A stretch of DNA of 64,000 nt from Ancistrus triradiatus (taxonomy: Eukaryota > Chordata > Actinopteri > Siluriformes > Loricariidae), in NCBI GenBank assembly GCA_025084515.1, contig JAJAGP010000285.1, positions 1 through 64,000 on the forward strand, written 5' to 3'. Positions within the stretch are counted from its first letter, which is position 1, and every line of letters starts with the position of its first letter. Positions 12,727 to 24,888 of the stretch are shown here, piece after piece. Below the pieces are notes generated by a model, which was not told where the DNA came from, did not search any database, and was given only the letters and a program-made list of their open reading frames with translations. Both the position numbers and the translations under genes were made by a program.

Positions 12727-13028
12727 CAAAGGTCATGTTTTTTTTTTTGTTGTTTTTTTTAATAAAAGGAAAGTGCACAGCCTCTACAGGAACAAACCTA
12801 ACTATGCTATATTTTGTAACATTATAAATAACTATTAACTGTTACTTAAGGTTTTGAAAGACTACACTAAAACATTTATACAAACCAAATATATTACTTA
12901 GAGATTTATTAATATATTTAATAATTACTTTTATTTACTTGTAGATATATTTTTAGTTTCTGTTTGTGATTTTTGGTTGTTTGGCATTTTAGATATTTTA
13001 GTTATTTTAGTTATTTCATTAGAGATAT

Positions 13029-14726
13029 TACAACCTCAAATCAGAAAAAGTTGGGACAGTATGGAAATTGCAAACAAATAAAAACAAAATAAAAAACACA
13101 GTGTTTCCTACATTTACTTTGACTTTTATTTCATTGCAGACAGTATGAACCTGATATATTTCATGTTTTGTCTGGTCAACTTAATTTCATTTGTAAATAT
13201 ACCTCCATTCCTACATTTCAGACCTGCAACACATTCCAAATAAAGATCAGGTTCAAGCATTTACCACTTTGTAATGTTGCCATTCCTTTTCATCACACTT
13301 AAAAGACATTCTGGCACTGAGGATTCCAAGCAATTTGGTGTTTCAGGTGTTATTTTGTTCCATTCTTCCTGCAAACAAGTCTTAAGATGTGTAACAGTAC
13401 GGGGTCATGGTTGCTGCATTTTTTCGTTTTTAAAATACTTCACACATTCTCTATTGGGGACAGGTCAGGACTGCAGGCTAGCCATTCCAGTACCCGACCC
13501 TCTTCAGTCCGCAGACATGCCGTTGTAATGTATAATGTGTACAGTAGGTGGTTTTGCATTGTCTCGTAGAAAAATGCATGGACGTCCCTGGAAAAGATGT
13601 CGTTTTGAAGGCAGCAATATATTTTTGCTCCTAAAAGCTCAATGTAGTCTTCTGCATTTAATGCTGCCGTCACAGAAGTGTAAATGACCTTTCCCAAGGC
13701 CACTGAAACTCAACCCCTTACCAGACAGATCCTGGTTTTTGCACTTGTTGCAAAAATTAATCTGACCACAATACAGGTTTCCACTGTGTGATGGTCCATA
13801 CCAGATGCCTCTGAGCCCAGAGAAGTAGATTCCACTTCTGGACATGGTTAACATGAGGTTTCTTTTCAGCATAGTAAAGATTTAAATGGCATTTGTGAAT
13901 GTAACTCCATATTGTAGTGCTTGCCCATGTGGTTCTATCAGCTATTGATGAATGATGGTTCTTGATGCAGTGCTGTCTGAGGGATCGGAGATCACAAGCA
14001 ATCAGCTTAAGCTTGCGCCTATGAGCATTACGCACTGAAATTCCTCCCGATTCCTTGAATCGTTTAATGGAGGTTGGGTCCTTTTTTGAGTCTTGGTCCT
14101 CCCAAGGTTTCTTCCTCATAACACTATGGGAGTTTTTCCTTGCCACTGTCAACTAGGCTTGCTCAATTTGGGATTGGACGTAGATATTAGGAGATATTTG
14201 AGACAATGCAAAAAGTGCTATATAAATAGATCTGACTTGACTTAATGATATTATGTACTATAGAGAGAGAAAATGCTCATCTCTTTCAATCTTTCTTCGA
14301 GGAACATTGTTTTTAAACATTTCAATAATTTTCTTACACAGTTGGTGATACTCTGCCCATCTTTGCTCAGGAAAGACTCAGGCTTTCCTGGATGCTGCTT
14401 TTGTACCAGATCATGATTACAGTTACCTGTTGACATCAACCAATTGAAATCACTGAAATCATTATTTGAATGATTGAAATCATTATTTTGTTTCTTTAAC
14501 TCATTACTAGTTCTAAATTGTCCCCGTCCCACCTTTTTTTTTGAGTGTGTTGCAGGTCTGAATTGCAAGAATGGATGTTTATTAACATATTAATTGAAGT
14601 TGACCAGACAAAACATTAAATATCTCAGGTTCATACTGTCTGCAATGAAATAAACGTCAAAGTAAATGTAGGAAACACTATTTTATACATACATTTTCCA
14701 TACAGTCCTATGTTTCTGATTTGGAG
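13029..14726 (-). pseudogene. Tc1-like transposon, decayed (family T2)
   Basis: It starts tacaacctcaaatcagaaaa and ends in ttctgatttgg, an inverted terminus. - strand frames keep HCIKNHHSSIADRTTWAS (DNA-binding region) and HLVWTITQWKPVLWSD (first catalytic Asp region). A dispersed repeat R1 copy is inserted at about 14100-14245. Other copies: 22985-23345, 35340-35952, 39559-39969 and 61090-62490. Confidence 0.8.
14100..14245 (-). repeat. Dispersed repeat R1 (reverse) inside Tc1 T2
   Basis: The reverse complement of the R1 3' part (cctcccaaggtttcttcctc, ttttccttgccactgtc) lies inside the transposase region and breaks its frame. Confidence 0.6.
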
Positions 14727-15155
14727 TCCATGATGAAATTCTTAACCATTTTTCCCACTGGAGTCTTGTCTTTCTGCTTCCCTTAAACAGCAATGGCATT
14801 CAAAATGCTGTCTGTGGTTATAGCCCATCCATGCTAAGGATTGAAGGGTTAGTTGAAGCACCAGTGTTGTACTCGGCTGCAGTTTTCTTGATTGTGCACT
14901 GCCTGTTCATCAGAATGGTTCAATGGTTCAATTACCCCTTTTGTTAACGTGTTGTTTACGTCCACAGGATCCCTTTGATGTTTTTCCTCAATCACATCAT
15001 TCTCTGTATTCTCTCGACATGGCTGAAAGAAAACCCCAGTTTGGCAGTTTTTAAGTACTGGCCATGGCTAGTTCAGCACGATGACCATGCCTCATTCTAA
15101 AATCACTCATATTGCTAAAAATCTTGATGCATGCTCAATAATCCAGGTAAGAAAA

Positions 15156-15238
15156 TCCCAGAAGTTGAATCTGTTCATCTGGACATAGGTTTTGTCGGAA
15201 AAAAACTATGTCCAGATGAACAGATTCAACTTCTGGGA
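15156..15238. repeat. Perfect 33-bp inverted repeat with 17-nt loop
   Basis: Arms 15156-15188 and 15206-15238 are exactly complementary over 33 bp, separated by a 17-nt loop. The arms begin tcccagaagttgaatctgtt. It is too long and perfect for chance. It could be a relic of a retroelement or a young hairpin source; no flanking gene is recognised. Confidence 0.9.
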
Positions 15239-15361
15239 CATATTGCTAAAATTTTCCCATGTCACTCTGTAGTCACATGTATAATTTCCAAACCAGGAAG
15301 CTCCAATCATGAAAGGGCAGGCACCTATAACAAGTGGCAAACTACAAACTGAGTGGCCACT

Positions 15362-15921
15362 CAGTGAGTGCATTTACATGCACTTAATAATCCAGTAACT
15401 GCAGAAAATCAGATATTTTTTCAGTAATCCGATCAACAAGTATACACGCACTTGAGTAATCAGATAATGGGATGCAAACCTCCGAGTTTACATGAGTCAG
15501 ACCGTAATCAGATTTCTACTTTGCAACCAGCCAATAATCGAATAGAAATATGTGATATAAACTTTACTATTAAATCATCAAATTATTCATTTTCTCATGT
15601 ATATACTGCATTCCAGAGTCTCTGGAAAAGAGGCCAAATAAAGCCAAGTCTTTAAAATACACAGACCTGGCAACCATGGGGTGGGGTCAGGTGGGGAGAA
15701 TGCTTGTGCACATGCACACACTCAAAACACCAATTATAATCGGGTAACTGATATTCATGCTACGGGTATTCCGAATACTGGGTTCAAATCCAGCTCTCTT
15801 TATCAGATTTCTTAATCTGTTTTCTAGATCAGAGTACGCTGTATACATGATCGCTTAAATAATCAGATAACTGTAGAAATCCGACTATGAGCGGTATATT
15901 AAATGCATGTAACCACAGTCA
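15362..15921. mobile_element. MITE family C, near full length
   Basis: Left gagtgcatttacatgcactt and right taaatgcatgtaaccac are inverted. The interior has repeated cagataa motifs. At 560 bp it is one of the two best preserved copies in the window. Confidence 0.65.
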
Positions 15922-16241
15922 TTGTGTATAAATGTACAAGTACGCACCACTATGGTATCTATGATATGTCCTGTGAAACTGAATTTTATGCAATCTGGAC
16001 ACCACATTGTATATTTTATTGTGCTGCATGGGATTACTACCAGCAATGACTAAATAGCCAATAAAGCTTTCCCATACCATGGTTTATTTAATATCAACAT
16101 TTACCAGCACACATTAATTATCCATTTTTTTAAAGTATTTACGATGCGTAAAAATAAATCGTATCTAACTGTGGAGGTCCGTGCAGTGCACAGACCCTCT
16201 CAACCCCTCCTTACACCCCATGCACTCTCTCACTGTCTCAA

Positions 16242-16292
<51 letters not shown>
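16242..16292 (+). repeat. (CA)n microsatellite
   Basis: About 25 CA units. Confidence 0.95.
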
Positions 16293-16293
<1 letters not shown>

Positions 16294-16299
16294 TCATTC

Positions 16300-16980
16300 A
16301 TGTAACACATTTCCTGTTGTTTCAGAAAAGAGCAGGTTTGTTTGTGGTTTCTTAATGCCACATCAGCCCTGAGGCTATATTCATCACAGGAATGCTAGTG
16401 GCTACTAATTTGTGGAGGTTACAAGACTAGATGAACGTCATCGTCTCTGTGCTTATAAGGAGTGTAGCAATGACCAAATATTGCTTAACGTTCAATATCT
16501 CACATCGTAATAAAACTTTGTGTTTAATAAAACTTTCTGCACCAGAAGCTGCACTGTTACATGTCTCATTACTACTGCTACACTACAGCAGTTACATGTG
16601 TGGCAAGGTTATATATGGAATAAGTAGGCTGATATATTGTATATCATTTTTATTTAGTTCCAATGTTACTTGTTATTTTCTTAAACACATTTGTTAGACA
16701 ATTAGAGTCTGTATAAGAATAAAGCAAGCATTGTGTGTGTGGCAGGGGGATGGGGTGTTAGTCTTGTGTAATATTAAATGGTTGTGTAGTGTTGTGATGG
16801 TTTTTTTGGGAGTGTGTATCCTTTCACGATTCTACACAAAGCACCTCTCTCTTTTCTTCCTCTATAACACACACCATTGTGTCCCTACACAAACACTGCT
16901 ATTGTTCAGATGCAGATCCCCATTCAAACACAGGAACAATACACACATTCACCACACTCGCGCACATGCACACGCACGCG
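16300..16980. other. No gene recognised between CA tracts
   Basis: Open frames here are short and end in the CA tract, giving His/Thr runs. No splice sites or repeats are recognised. Confidence 0.4.
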
Positions 16981-16981
16981 T

Positions 16982-16982
<1 letters not shown>

Positions 16983-17044
<62 letters not shown>
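16983..17044 (+). repeat. (CA)n microsatellite
   Basis: About 31 CA units. It explains the His/Thr-rich open frames in three reading frames. Confidence 0.95.
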
Positions 17045-17047
<3 letters not shown>

Positions 17048-17333
17048 CTAATAACCAAATCGCTGTATCACATTATACACACTGTGTGCATCTGTGAGTT
17101 TCCATCCACCTGCTCTGGGTAGCCCATAATTTCACTTCATCCAGTGTTAGAAGATCAAACACTCACCTTCTAAATCATATCTCACACAGTCTTATACAAA
17201 GGTTTTAGCAGCTCTAGTTAAAGGACATGCCTTGCTGATAGAACATGCTTCTGAATTAAATTTAGTGACAGGAACACAGTCTAAACACAAACTACCTGGT
17301 CTGTAACAATGTTTAGGCCTGTGTTATTTGTCA

Positions 17334-17950
17334 TTAGAATCAGAAGCAGAATCAGCTTTATTTCGCCAAGTATGTTTACACACACAAGGAATTTGGTTCC
17401 GGTTGATGGTGTGTCTCTAGTACAATTAACAGGTACATATAATTAAGAAATATACAAATTATTATACAATTTTATATACAAAATATATAAAATGCTAGTA
17501 ATAGTAAGGTGCAGTGTGCGTTGTAGTGCAACAACAATGATGTGCAACATTTAGTTGGACACCATTTAGTTGGTGGTGTGTATTATAGTTCAGCATGAGG
17601 AAATAAACTGTTCAGTGTCTGGTAGTTTTTGTGTAAAGTGATCTGTATCTCCTGCCAGAGGTAAAGAAACTGTTCAGTGTCTGGTAGTTTTTTGTGTAAA
17701 GTGATCTGTATCTCCTGCCAGAGGTAGGAAAGAAGCTGAAAATAAATTATTGTCCAGGGTGTGAGGAGTCTGTGATGATTTTCTCTGCCCGTTTTTTGGT
17801 TCTTGAAGTGTACAAGTCCTGAAGGTTGAGCAGAGGAGCACCAATGATTTTTTCAGCAGTTCTGATCGTTCTCTGCAGTTTGTTCCTGTCTTGTTTTGTA
17901 GCTCCTCCAAACCAGATAGCGATGGATGAGCACAAGACGGGTTCTATGAT
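17334..17950 (-). pseudogene. LINE 3' end: ORF2 C-terminus and tail
   Basis: The - strand encodes KLQRTIRTAEKIIGAPLLNL then QDLYTSRTKKRAEKI, the conserved C-terminal block (RTAEKIIG ... DLYTSR) of a fish non-LTR retrotransposon. The + strand left edge attagaatcagaagcagaat is its 3' tail. A 59-bp segment is tandemly duplicated at 17607-17725. Confidence 0.75.
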
Positions 17951-18059
17951 CGCAGAGTAGAACAGTAGAGTAGAGTAGTCATATTAATGTCCATGTGAAT
18001 GCTCATACCCAGGGTTTCCCAGCAGAACATTATACAGAGCATCACAGTCCCGACACTGA

Positions 18060-18630
18060 GTGTGTATACATGCATGCAATAATCCGAATCTGATTTCTGC
18101 AATTATCCTATTATGCAAGTGGTCGTTTCAACAGCATACTCAGAGTTGAAATCCGATAATGAGCTGGATTTTACCTCAGTAATCAGATTTTTCAGGGCAT
18201 GTATCCCATAAGTCTGCTTTCACTTTGTTTTCTCAGTGCACCTGCACGCTAGTGTAACCCGACATGGTTGCCAGGTCCACTTATTCTAAGAGGCTTTTTT
18301 GGGCTTTTTCCATTAAATTGTGGCTTCTTTTTCTAGTGGGATCTAGAAAGCTCGGGAATAAACATTGCAAACAACTACTGAACACTTTTGCAGTATATGC
18401 TTGAGGAAATGAAGAATTTCATTATTTAATTCATTATTTAAATTTGAGGTTTATGTCACATATTCTTGTGAGATTATTGGCTGGTTACAAAATAGAAATC
18501 CAATTATTGCCTGAGTCATGTAAACCTGGAGTTTTCTCATTATCTGATTATCCAAGTGCATGTTTAACTGACAAAATCTCATTTTCTGCAGTTATCGGAT
18601 TATTAAGTGCATGTAAACACACTCATTGGT
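18060..18630. mobile_element. MITE family C, near full length
   Basis: Left gtgtatacatgcatgcaata and right ttaagtgcatgtaaacacac are inverted. It shares the ggttgccaggtccacttatt block with the copies at 6771 and 15362. Confidence 0.65.
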
Positions 18631-19369
18631 TTTTCTTCCTTCCAAAATGTACCCCGGTACCTCGCTTCCCCAGATAAATGCTGCACAGGTTGCTTGGTTG
18701 CTATTGCAGGTGTTTTAGTGGTGGACTAGGGTTAGCAATTTGACTGGTTCTCAGCCAACACCAACGCCAGTTGGAGGATTGTAATTCTCGAACCACTGTT
18801 AGTAGTTACTCACCAGTGCTGAACCTTGTCGTTTAGGAGATCCTTTGACACAGCTGTCTGGCCATAACTATATGTCTTTTGTTAAAGTCGCTCAGATCTT
18901 TACTCATGAACATTTCTCCCACATCCAATAAATACACTGAGTACAAGAACAGACTGTTCACTTACCATCTTATATATCCTAGAGCTTAGCATGTGCTGTC
19001 ATAACCAGATAACCAACATTATTTGTTATTCCATCTGTGAGTGGTCAGAATGTTTTGGTTCTTCAGTGTAATTATGCTTGTTTATTGTTTTTTATTTTTT
19101 CACACAAAAACTTTCTTCACTGAACACTGTTCAGAGGATTTCGACCAACCCTGTATGGGGTATAATTGATTATTAGGGGTGTTTTGCTGTGGATCCAGAT
19201 GGCCTGTTTGAAGAGGTTGCTGAATCAGCCACACACACATGCATGCACACACAGACACAGTCAGACACAAAACAGAGGACAGCTCACCCCACCCTGGCTT
19301 AACAAACATCAAGCATGGGTGTGCGATCCAACGTCACCCAGTATTCTACCAAACCTGTTCTCTCTCTCT

Positions 19370-19376
<7 letters not shown>
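18631..19376. other. No gene recognised
   Basis: Short overlapping frames only. A short CA-rich stretch is near 19230. Confidence 0.4.

Positions 19377-19422
<46 letters not shown>
19377..19422 (+). repeat. (CA)n microsatellite
   Basis: About 23 CA units. Confidence 0.95.
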
Positions 19423-19425
<3 letters not shown>

Positions 19426-19847
19426 TCGATGATGGAAAACAAGCAGCTGTGTACAAAGCCGATGAATTTGTTTTGATTAACACGGCATGGTGGGTGCAGT
19501 TCGAGTCTTTTCACTCACATGCTCGTCGTCCAAACTGGTTCTGAGATGTTATATGCATTATTAATTTCAGAAATGCACCATTAATCAAACGTTTTGCCTA
19601 GTCAACCAACACATCTTGGTGATTTTGTAAAAAAAAAAAAAAAGAAAAAACACATTACACAACCTGTGCACGAAACAAAGCCAAGTCTGACTTACTCAAA
19701 ACATTCCATCAAGACAAGATACCAAAGGACAGAAGGACAAATGGTTTCCAGGGGTGTGCAATATGTCTTTGAACTGTGAACGATGTTGTATCTCCGAACT
19801 GCCTTGACAGAGAGCTCACGAGAACCATCATACTAAATTTCATTACT

Positions 19848-20957
19848 TACAGTGGTTGTTGAAAGTTTGTGAACCATTTAGAATTTTCTACATTTCTGCA
19901 TTAATATGACCTAAAACATCGTCAGATTTTCACACAAGTCCTAAAAGTAGATAAAGAGAACCCAGTTAAACAAATGAGACAAAAATACTATACTTGGTCA
20001 TTTATTTATTGAGGAAAATGATCCAACACTACATATTAGGTGAGTGACAAAAGTATGTTGGAACCTTTGCTCTAGTATCTGGTGTGACCCCCCCTGTGCA
20101 GCAATAACTGCAACTAAACGTTTCCTGTACTGTTCATCAGTCCTGCACACCGGCTTGGAGGAATTTTTAGCCCATTCCTCCATACAGAACAGCTTCAACT
20201 CTGGGATGTTGGTGGGTTTCCTCACATTAACTGCTCACTTCAGGTCCCTTCCACAACATTTTGATTGTATTAAGGTCAGGACTTTGACTTGGCCATTCCA
20301 AAACATATTAACTTTATTCTTCTTTTAACCATTATTTGATAGAAGGTCTTGTGTGCTTAGGGTCGTTGTCCTTGCTGCATGACCCACCTTCTCTTGAGAT
20401 TCAGTTCATGGACAGATGTCCTGACATTTAACTTTAGAATTCTTTGATATAATTCAGAATTCACTGTTCTATCAATGATGGCAAGGCCTTCCTGGCCCAG
20501 ATGGCAGCAAAACGGCCCAAACCATGATAGTACCACCACCATGTTTCAGATGGGATAAGGTTCTTATACTGGAATGCAGTGTTTTCCTTTCTCCAGACAT
20601 AATGCTTTTTATTTTAAACCAAAAGTCTATTTTGGTCTCATCCATCCACAAAACATTTTTCCAATAGCCTTCTGGCTTGTCCACGTGATCTTTAGCAAAC
20701 CGCAGACAAGCAGCAATGTTCTTTTTGGAGAGCAGTGGCTTTCTCCTTGCATCCCTGCCATGCCCACCATTGTTGTTCAGTGTCATTTTCCTCAATAAAT
20801 AAATGACCAAGTATAATATTCTTGTCTCATTTGTTTAACTGGGTTCTCTTTATCTATTTTTAGGACTTATGTGAAAATCTGATGATGTTTTAGATCATAT
20901 TTATGTTCGAAATGTAGAAAATTCTAAAGGGTTCACAAACTTTCAAGCACCACTGTA
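19848..20957 (-). pseudogene. Tc1-like transposon, decayed (family T1)
   Basis: Terminal inverted repeats (gaaagtttgtgaacc left, ggttcacaaactttcaagca right) end in cactgta. - strand frames at 20357-20542 and 20472-20810 keep SKKNIAACLRFAKDHVDKPE and WMDETKIDFW, with the first catalytic Asp. The 5' DNA-binding part is deleted and shifts separate the frames. Confidence 0.88.
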
Positions 20958-21007
20958 TGCTGAATCAAGGACATGGCACTCACTAGACCAGTTTCCTTCA
21001 ACCGTGA

Positions 21008-21932
21008 CAGTATGGGTAGGTAATATGACGATACTTTATCATATCTTGATAAATTTAGTTATTTCTGAGCATATCGAGGACAATACATACCTTATCCAGA
21101 GCGACTTACAATTGATACAATCTTACAATCCAAGCAATTGTGGGTTAAGGGTCTTGCTCAAGGACCCAACAGTGGTAGCTTGGCAGAGGTGGAATTTGAA
21201 CCCTGGACCTTCTGATCCATAGTCCAGTACCTTACCCGCTAGGCTACCACAGTCCCCCTATTATCTCGCCCGCATCTGTTTCATGGCTATTTTTTGCAAG
21301 AGGCAAGTTTGGCGACTTAACATGGTTACAAAAAAATAGACAAAGTGGCAGTCATACCTGATGCTGACATAATGTGTTTTACTCAGCAGCCCACATGATC
21401 ATACAATCACATTTACCATGTACATCTATTTACGCAAATTTGAGAAATAGTCCGCAATTGTCTGTTTCTGTGACACGAAGACTACAATGAATAACAGCAA
21501 AGTCATTATAACATAAATCTGTTCACTTCACCACCATTTGGTAACTCCACCGAGTAGTTATTTCCAGCCATACAAGACCAGCCTCCTATCTCTTTGAATG
21601 GGCCTAGACCTTTATATCCAAAACTGAAAGAGAAATTAACATTTAAATGCATATTTAGAATCGCTGGTATAATCTGACAAAAATTATACTTACTAGCATT
21701 GTTGGCTTCAAATAACACAGAAAAATATGAGTTTTTTAATTAATTCTGGCTACCTCGTATGCACATCCTGCCACTACAAAGGGGCCCAGTATGGAATAAT
21801 ATTTTTTAAGAATCTGTCAGTACTGATGTATTTTGTCTGCGATCACATGTCTCGTGATAAATATCGTGTATCGTGAAAACGTCTTTAATTTTCGTAATAT
21901 AACATTTTTACCATATCGCCCACCCCTACCTG
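21008..21932. mobile_element. hAT-like non-autonomous element (family D)
   Basis: The right end accatatcgcccacccctac is the inverse of the gggtaggtaatatgacg left end, a frequent fish hAT terminus. A reverse SINE is inserted at 21090-21258. The inner part (gtttcatggctattttt, tttactcagcagcc) also occurs at 42955-43155. Confidence 0.55.
21090..21258 (-). repeat. tRNA-derived SINE (reverse) with clear A and B boxes
   Basis: On the - strand: a head gtggtagcctagcgggtaag (A box), then agggttcaaattcc (B box), then the body, ending cgctctggataaggta. It matches the copy at 56756-56870. The tail resembles the 3' end of L2-type LINEs. Confidence 0.8.
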
Positions 21933-22096
21933 AAAGACACATGATTAAAACAATATTTCAGAGTGGGCTGGTCATTAGAGTATGTTTGTTTGGCAACACA
22001 GTAGCATGAGGACTGACATGAAGGGTCTGACGGAAAAAAACATCCAACATCAGTTTATACGGTACTGTTTCAAATTTTACATAACAATTTACACAT

Positions 22097-22472
22097 GGGG
22101 TGGCATGGTGGTTCAGTGGGTAGCACTGTCACCTCACAGCGAGAAGGTCCTGGGTTCAATCCCAGATTGAGAGGTCTGGGTCCTTTCTGTCTGGAGTCTG
22201 CATGTCCACCCCTTGTTTCACGTGGGTTTACTCCAGATGCTCCGGTTTCTTCCCGCAGTCCAAAGACATGTTTTAGGTTAACTGATCACACAAAAGTGTC
22301 CCTATTGTGAGTGTGTGTATATAAGTGTGTGAGTGTATATACGCTATGATGGATTGGTGCCCTCTCTAGGGTTGCTCCTGCCTTGTGCCCTGTTTCGCTG
22401 GCTAGGCACAGCCTTTCCTGCAACCCTGACAAGGATTAACTGGATAAGAAAGTGAATGAATATGCAAAGACG
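22097..22472 (+). repeat. V-type tRNA-derived SINE (DANA/Mermaid-like)
   Basis: A box tggttcagtgg (22109-22119) and B box gggttcaatcc (22152-22162) are at tRNA spacing. They are followed by the body found in many teleost SINEs (tgctccggtttcttcccgca, gtccaaagacatg) and a ggataagaaagtgaatgaat tail. Confidence 0.85.
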
Positions 22473-22660
22473 ACATTGGTACATCCGGTGAAAACAATGA
22501 ACCTGTTAAACCATTTCAAAAGGAAACACCTCAAAGAGTACAATGAAACCAGACAGCAGGGGTCCGTACGTGGGTGCAACAGTCAGAAACGATGCGAAAT
22601 CAAACAACAACAACAAAAGTGTTTGAAAGATCACTGATGCCATGACGTTTTACCTGCAGA
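22440..22660 (+). pseudogene. hAT transposase BED zinc-finger fragment
   Basis: The frame reads TMNLLNHFKRKHLKEYNE, like the His-containing second half of a BED finger of hAT transposases. The cysteine pair and the catalytic domain are absent. It may belong to the family D element upstream. Confidence 0.45.
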
Positions 22661-22984
22661 AAGATCTGATATCTATCAACTTCTGAAAATATTTTATCCT
22701 TGTCACTACTTAGCAAGTCATAACATTTTCTAATACTGCAATTCCTCTGACGTATGCAAAATGAAGAGAGACGATAAAATCCAAACTGTACATATCCATC
22801 TTCTAGTGATTTATCATGTTCCTGCACTTCACAACCAGATTAGATTTTATTATATTGCTGATGCTTTATTTATTTTATCATATCGCCAATCTTAGTGCTG
22901 ATGTTTGCTTTATTAAACTGTTTCCATTTTATTAAACGTTGTTTAAAAAGTTTCTAGTATTCTAAGTGATCCAACATGGAAAAC

Positions 22985-23345
22985 AGTTGTGATAATATTG
23001 TGGCTCATAATCCAGCTTGTTTTATTAGGGTACAAGTACTGGACTGGCCTGTCTGCAGTCCTGACCTGTCCCCAACAGAGAATGTGTGGAGAATTTTGAA
23101 AACGAAAAATGTGACAACGATGACCCCCTGCTGTTACATACCTTAAGATGGTATTCAACAGTGTTCGTATGAAGTTAGCGGAAAGAATGGGACAAATTAA
23201 TTAATCACTTTTTTTGGAATGTGTTGCAGGCCTGAAATGCAGGAATGGATGAATATTAATAAATGAAACTAAGTTGACCAGAGCAAACATGAAATATCTC
23301 AGGTTCATACTGTCTGCAATGAAATAGAAGTCAAAGTAAATGTAA
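22985..23345 (+). pseudogene. Tc1 family T2 fragment (3' part)
   Basis: It contains ctgacctgtccccaacagag (end of the DDE domain, PDLSPTEN-like) and the right terminus region (catactgtctgcaatgaaat) shared with the T2 copies. Confidence 0.65.
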
Positions 23346-23499
23346 GAATTTCTGGTATATTATCCACATCTTTCCAGGGGTGCCAAAACTTTGCCAAAAT
23401 TGTAATTCATTTGACTCTTCAAAGGACAAGCTGTCAATTGTTGAAAGCTCACAAACTCTGATTGGTGCATTTCTAATGTAAACACACACACATCTGCTA

Positions 23500-23500
<1 letters not shown>

Positions 23501-23547
<47 letters not shown>
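23501..23547 (+). repeat. (CA)n microsatellite
   Basis: About 23 CA units. Confidence 0.95.
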
Positions 23548-23549
<2 letters not shown>

Positions 23550-23757
23550 TATCAAAGGGCCCCTTTAATGACTCCTAGGTCTTCACTCATCTTCAAGCAC
23601 TGCAGAGATCGGACTCTGGCCAAGATAAAGAGCGCGTGTGTGCGTTTGTGTGTACGGTTAACCCCATGGTGACCCCTGTTTCATATGCTGATGTACCCAC
23701 TGTCGAGGGCCATCAACACACAAACAGAGAGAAAGGGCTTCCCACTGACTTTCTCTC

Positions 23758-23760
<3 letters not shown>

Positions 23761-23812
<52 letters not shown>
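23761..23812 (+). repeat. (CA)n microsatellite
   Basis: About 26 CA units. Confidence 0.95.
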
Positions 23813-23814
<2 letters not shown>

Positions 23815-24146
23815 GTTATCCATGAAGAGTGAATACCAAGAAACACAAAGAGTTACATGAAACACACAAGGCATTAAACGCAAAAAAAAATACAGTAACA
23901 CGATTTAAAGCATCCAAACAGCACTGGGCACTTTTCTACCTCACAATTATTACACAACTTTGCAGGAACTTTGCAGAAAAGTCATATTGTAGAAAATCTG
24001 TCAAACTGTAGAAAATCATATTGTAGAAAAATGTAAGATACAATTTGGTGTGTTCAAATGTTTTGGTACTTCTCCAGATGATCCACTAGGGTTCAGTCAG
24101 CTGTAGAGCTACATGTGTTTATATTTCATACGTTATTAAAGTTGTA

Positions 24147-24888
24147 TACAGTAGTAATTCGGTAGTAATGAATTTGTTTCTTGATGCATTTTGACTAGAA
24201 AAATTTGTCTTGGTTCTTGTCATTTGCTCAGTACTCCACGCTCCTGCTTAAACTTGCATGAGTCGAGCTGAGCAACTCATTTCAGCCGAAACTCGAGTCA
24301 CAATTCATGAGTTACGATTCATCTACAGTACTGTATTCTTAGTGCAAATAAGGCCCCATGGATTCTTAAAAGGTTAGTTATAACAGACAACCAAAAGGAA
24401 ATCAGGAACTGAATCCTCCAGAACACTTTCAGGCTGCAGCATTAGCAGCTATGCTAGCACCCCAAGTTCACCAATAGAGTTTTGCTTTTACTTTTCACTT
24501 TCAATCCATTTTTCATTAAATTACATGAGATTTTCAACACATTATAAAATAAGCTTTGTCTTAATGATTTTAGCCAACTGTAGGTTAATGTATAACTGTT
24601 TTAATAAGGTCGGCTCTGCTACGATACAGTATAGGCTATATTTAACTCATCGGTTTATGATACATACTTATGATGGATTTGTCGGAACATATTCCCATTG
24701 TAAATCAGGGAGAACCTGTACAATACAACTTAATTAATGCACATAATGGTTTATACAGTGTGGATTTTCTGGGGGTCTGGAATGGATGAATTCAATCTAC
24801 ATTCCTTTTGGGAAAAATTTGCTCAGTACTCGTCATTTTTGGTTGTCAAAGAGCCTTCTGGAACAAAATTAATGACAAGAACCACATA
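24147..24888. mobile_element. MITE family E
   Basis: Left tacagtagtaattcggtagt; right gacaagaaccacat. The body shares ttttgactagaaaaatttgt and gctgcagcattagcagctat-like stretches, in reverse, with 30585-31153. It is non-coding. Confidence 0.55.

Noticed and set aside
16731..17122. Three overlapping open frames with long His/Thr runs
   Set aside because: They are translations of the (CA)n tract in three frames. The same applies to the frames at 12386, 19239, 23636 and 23713.
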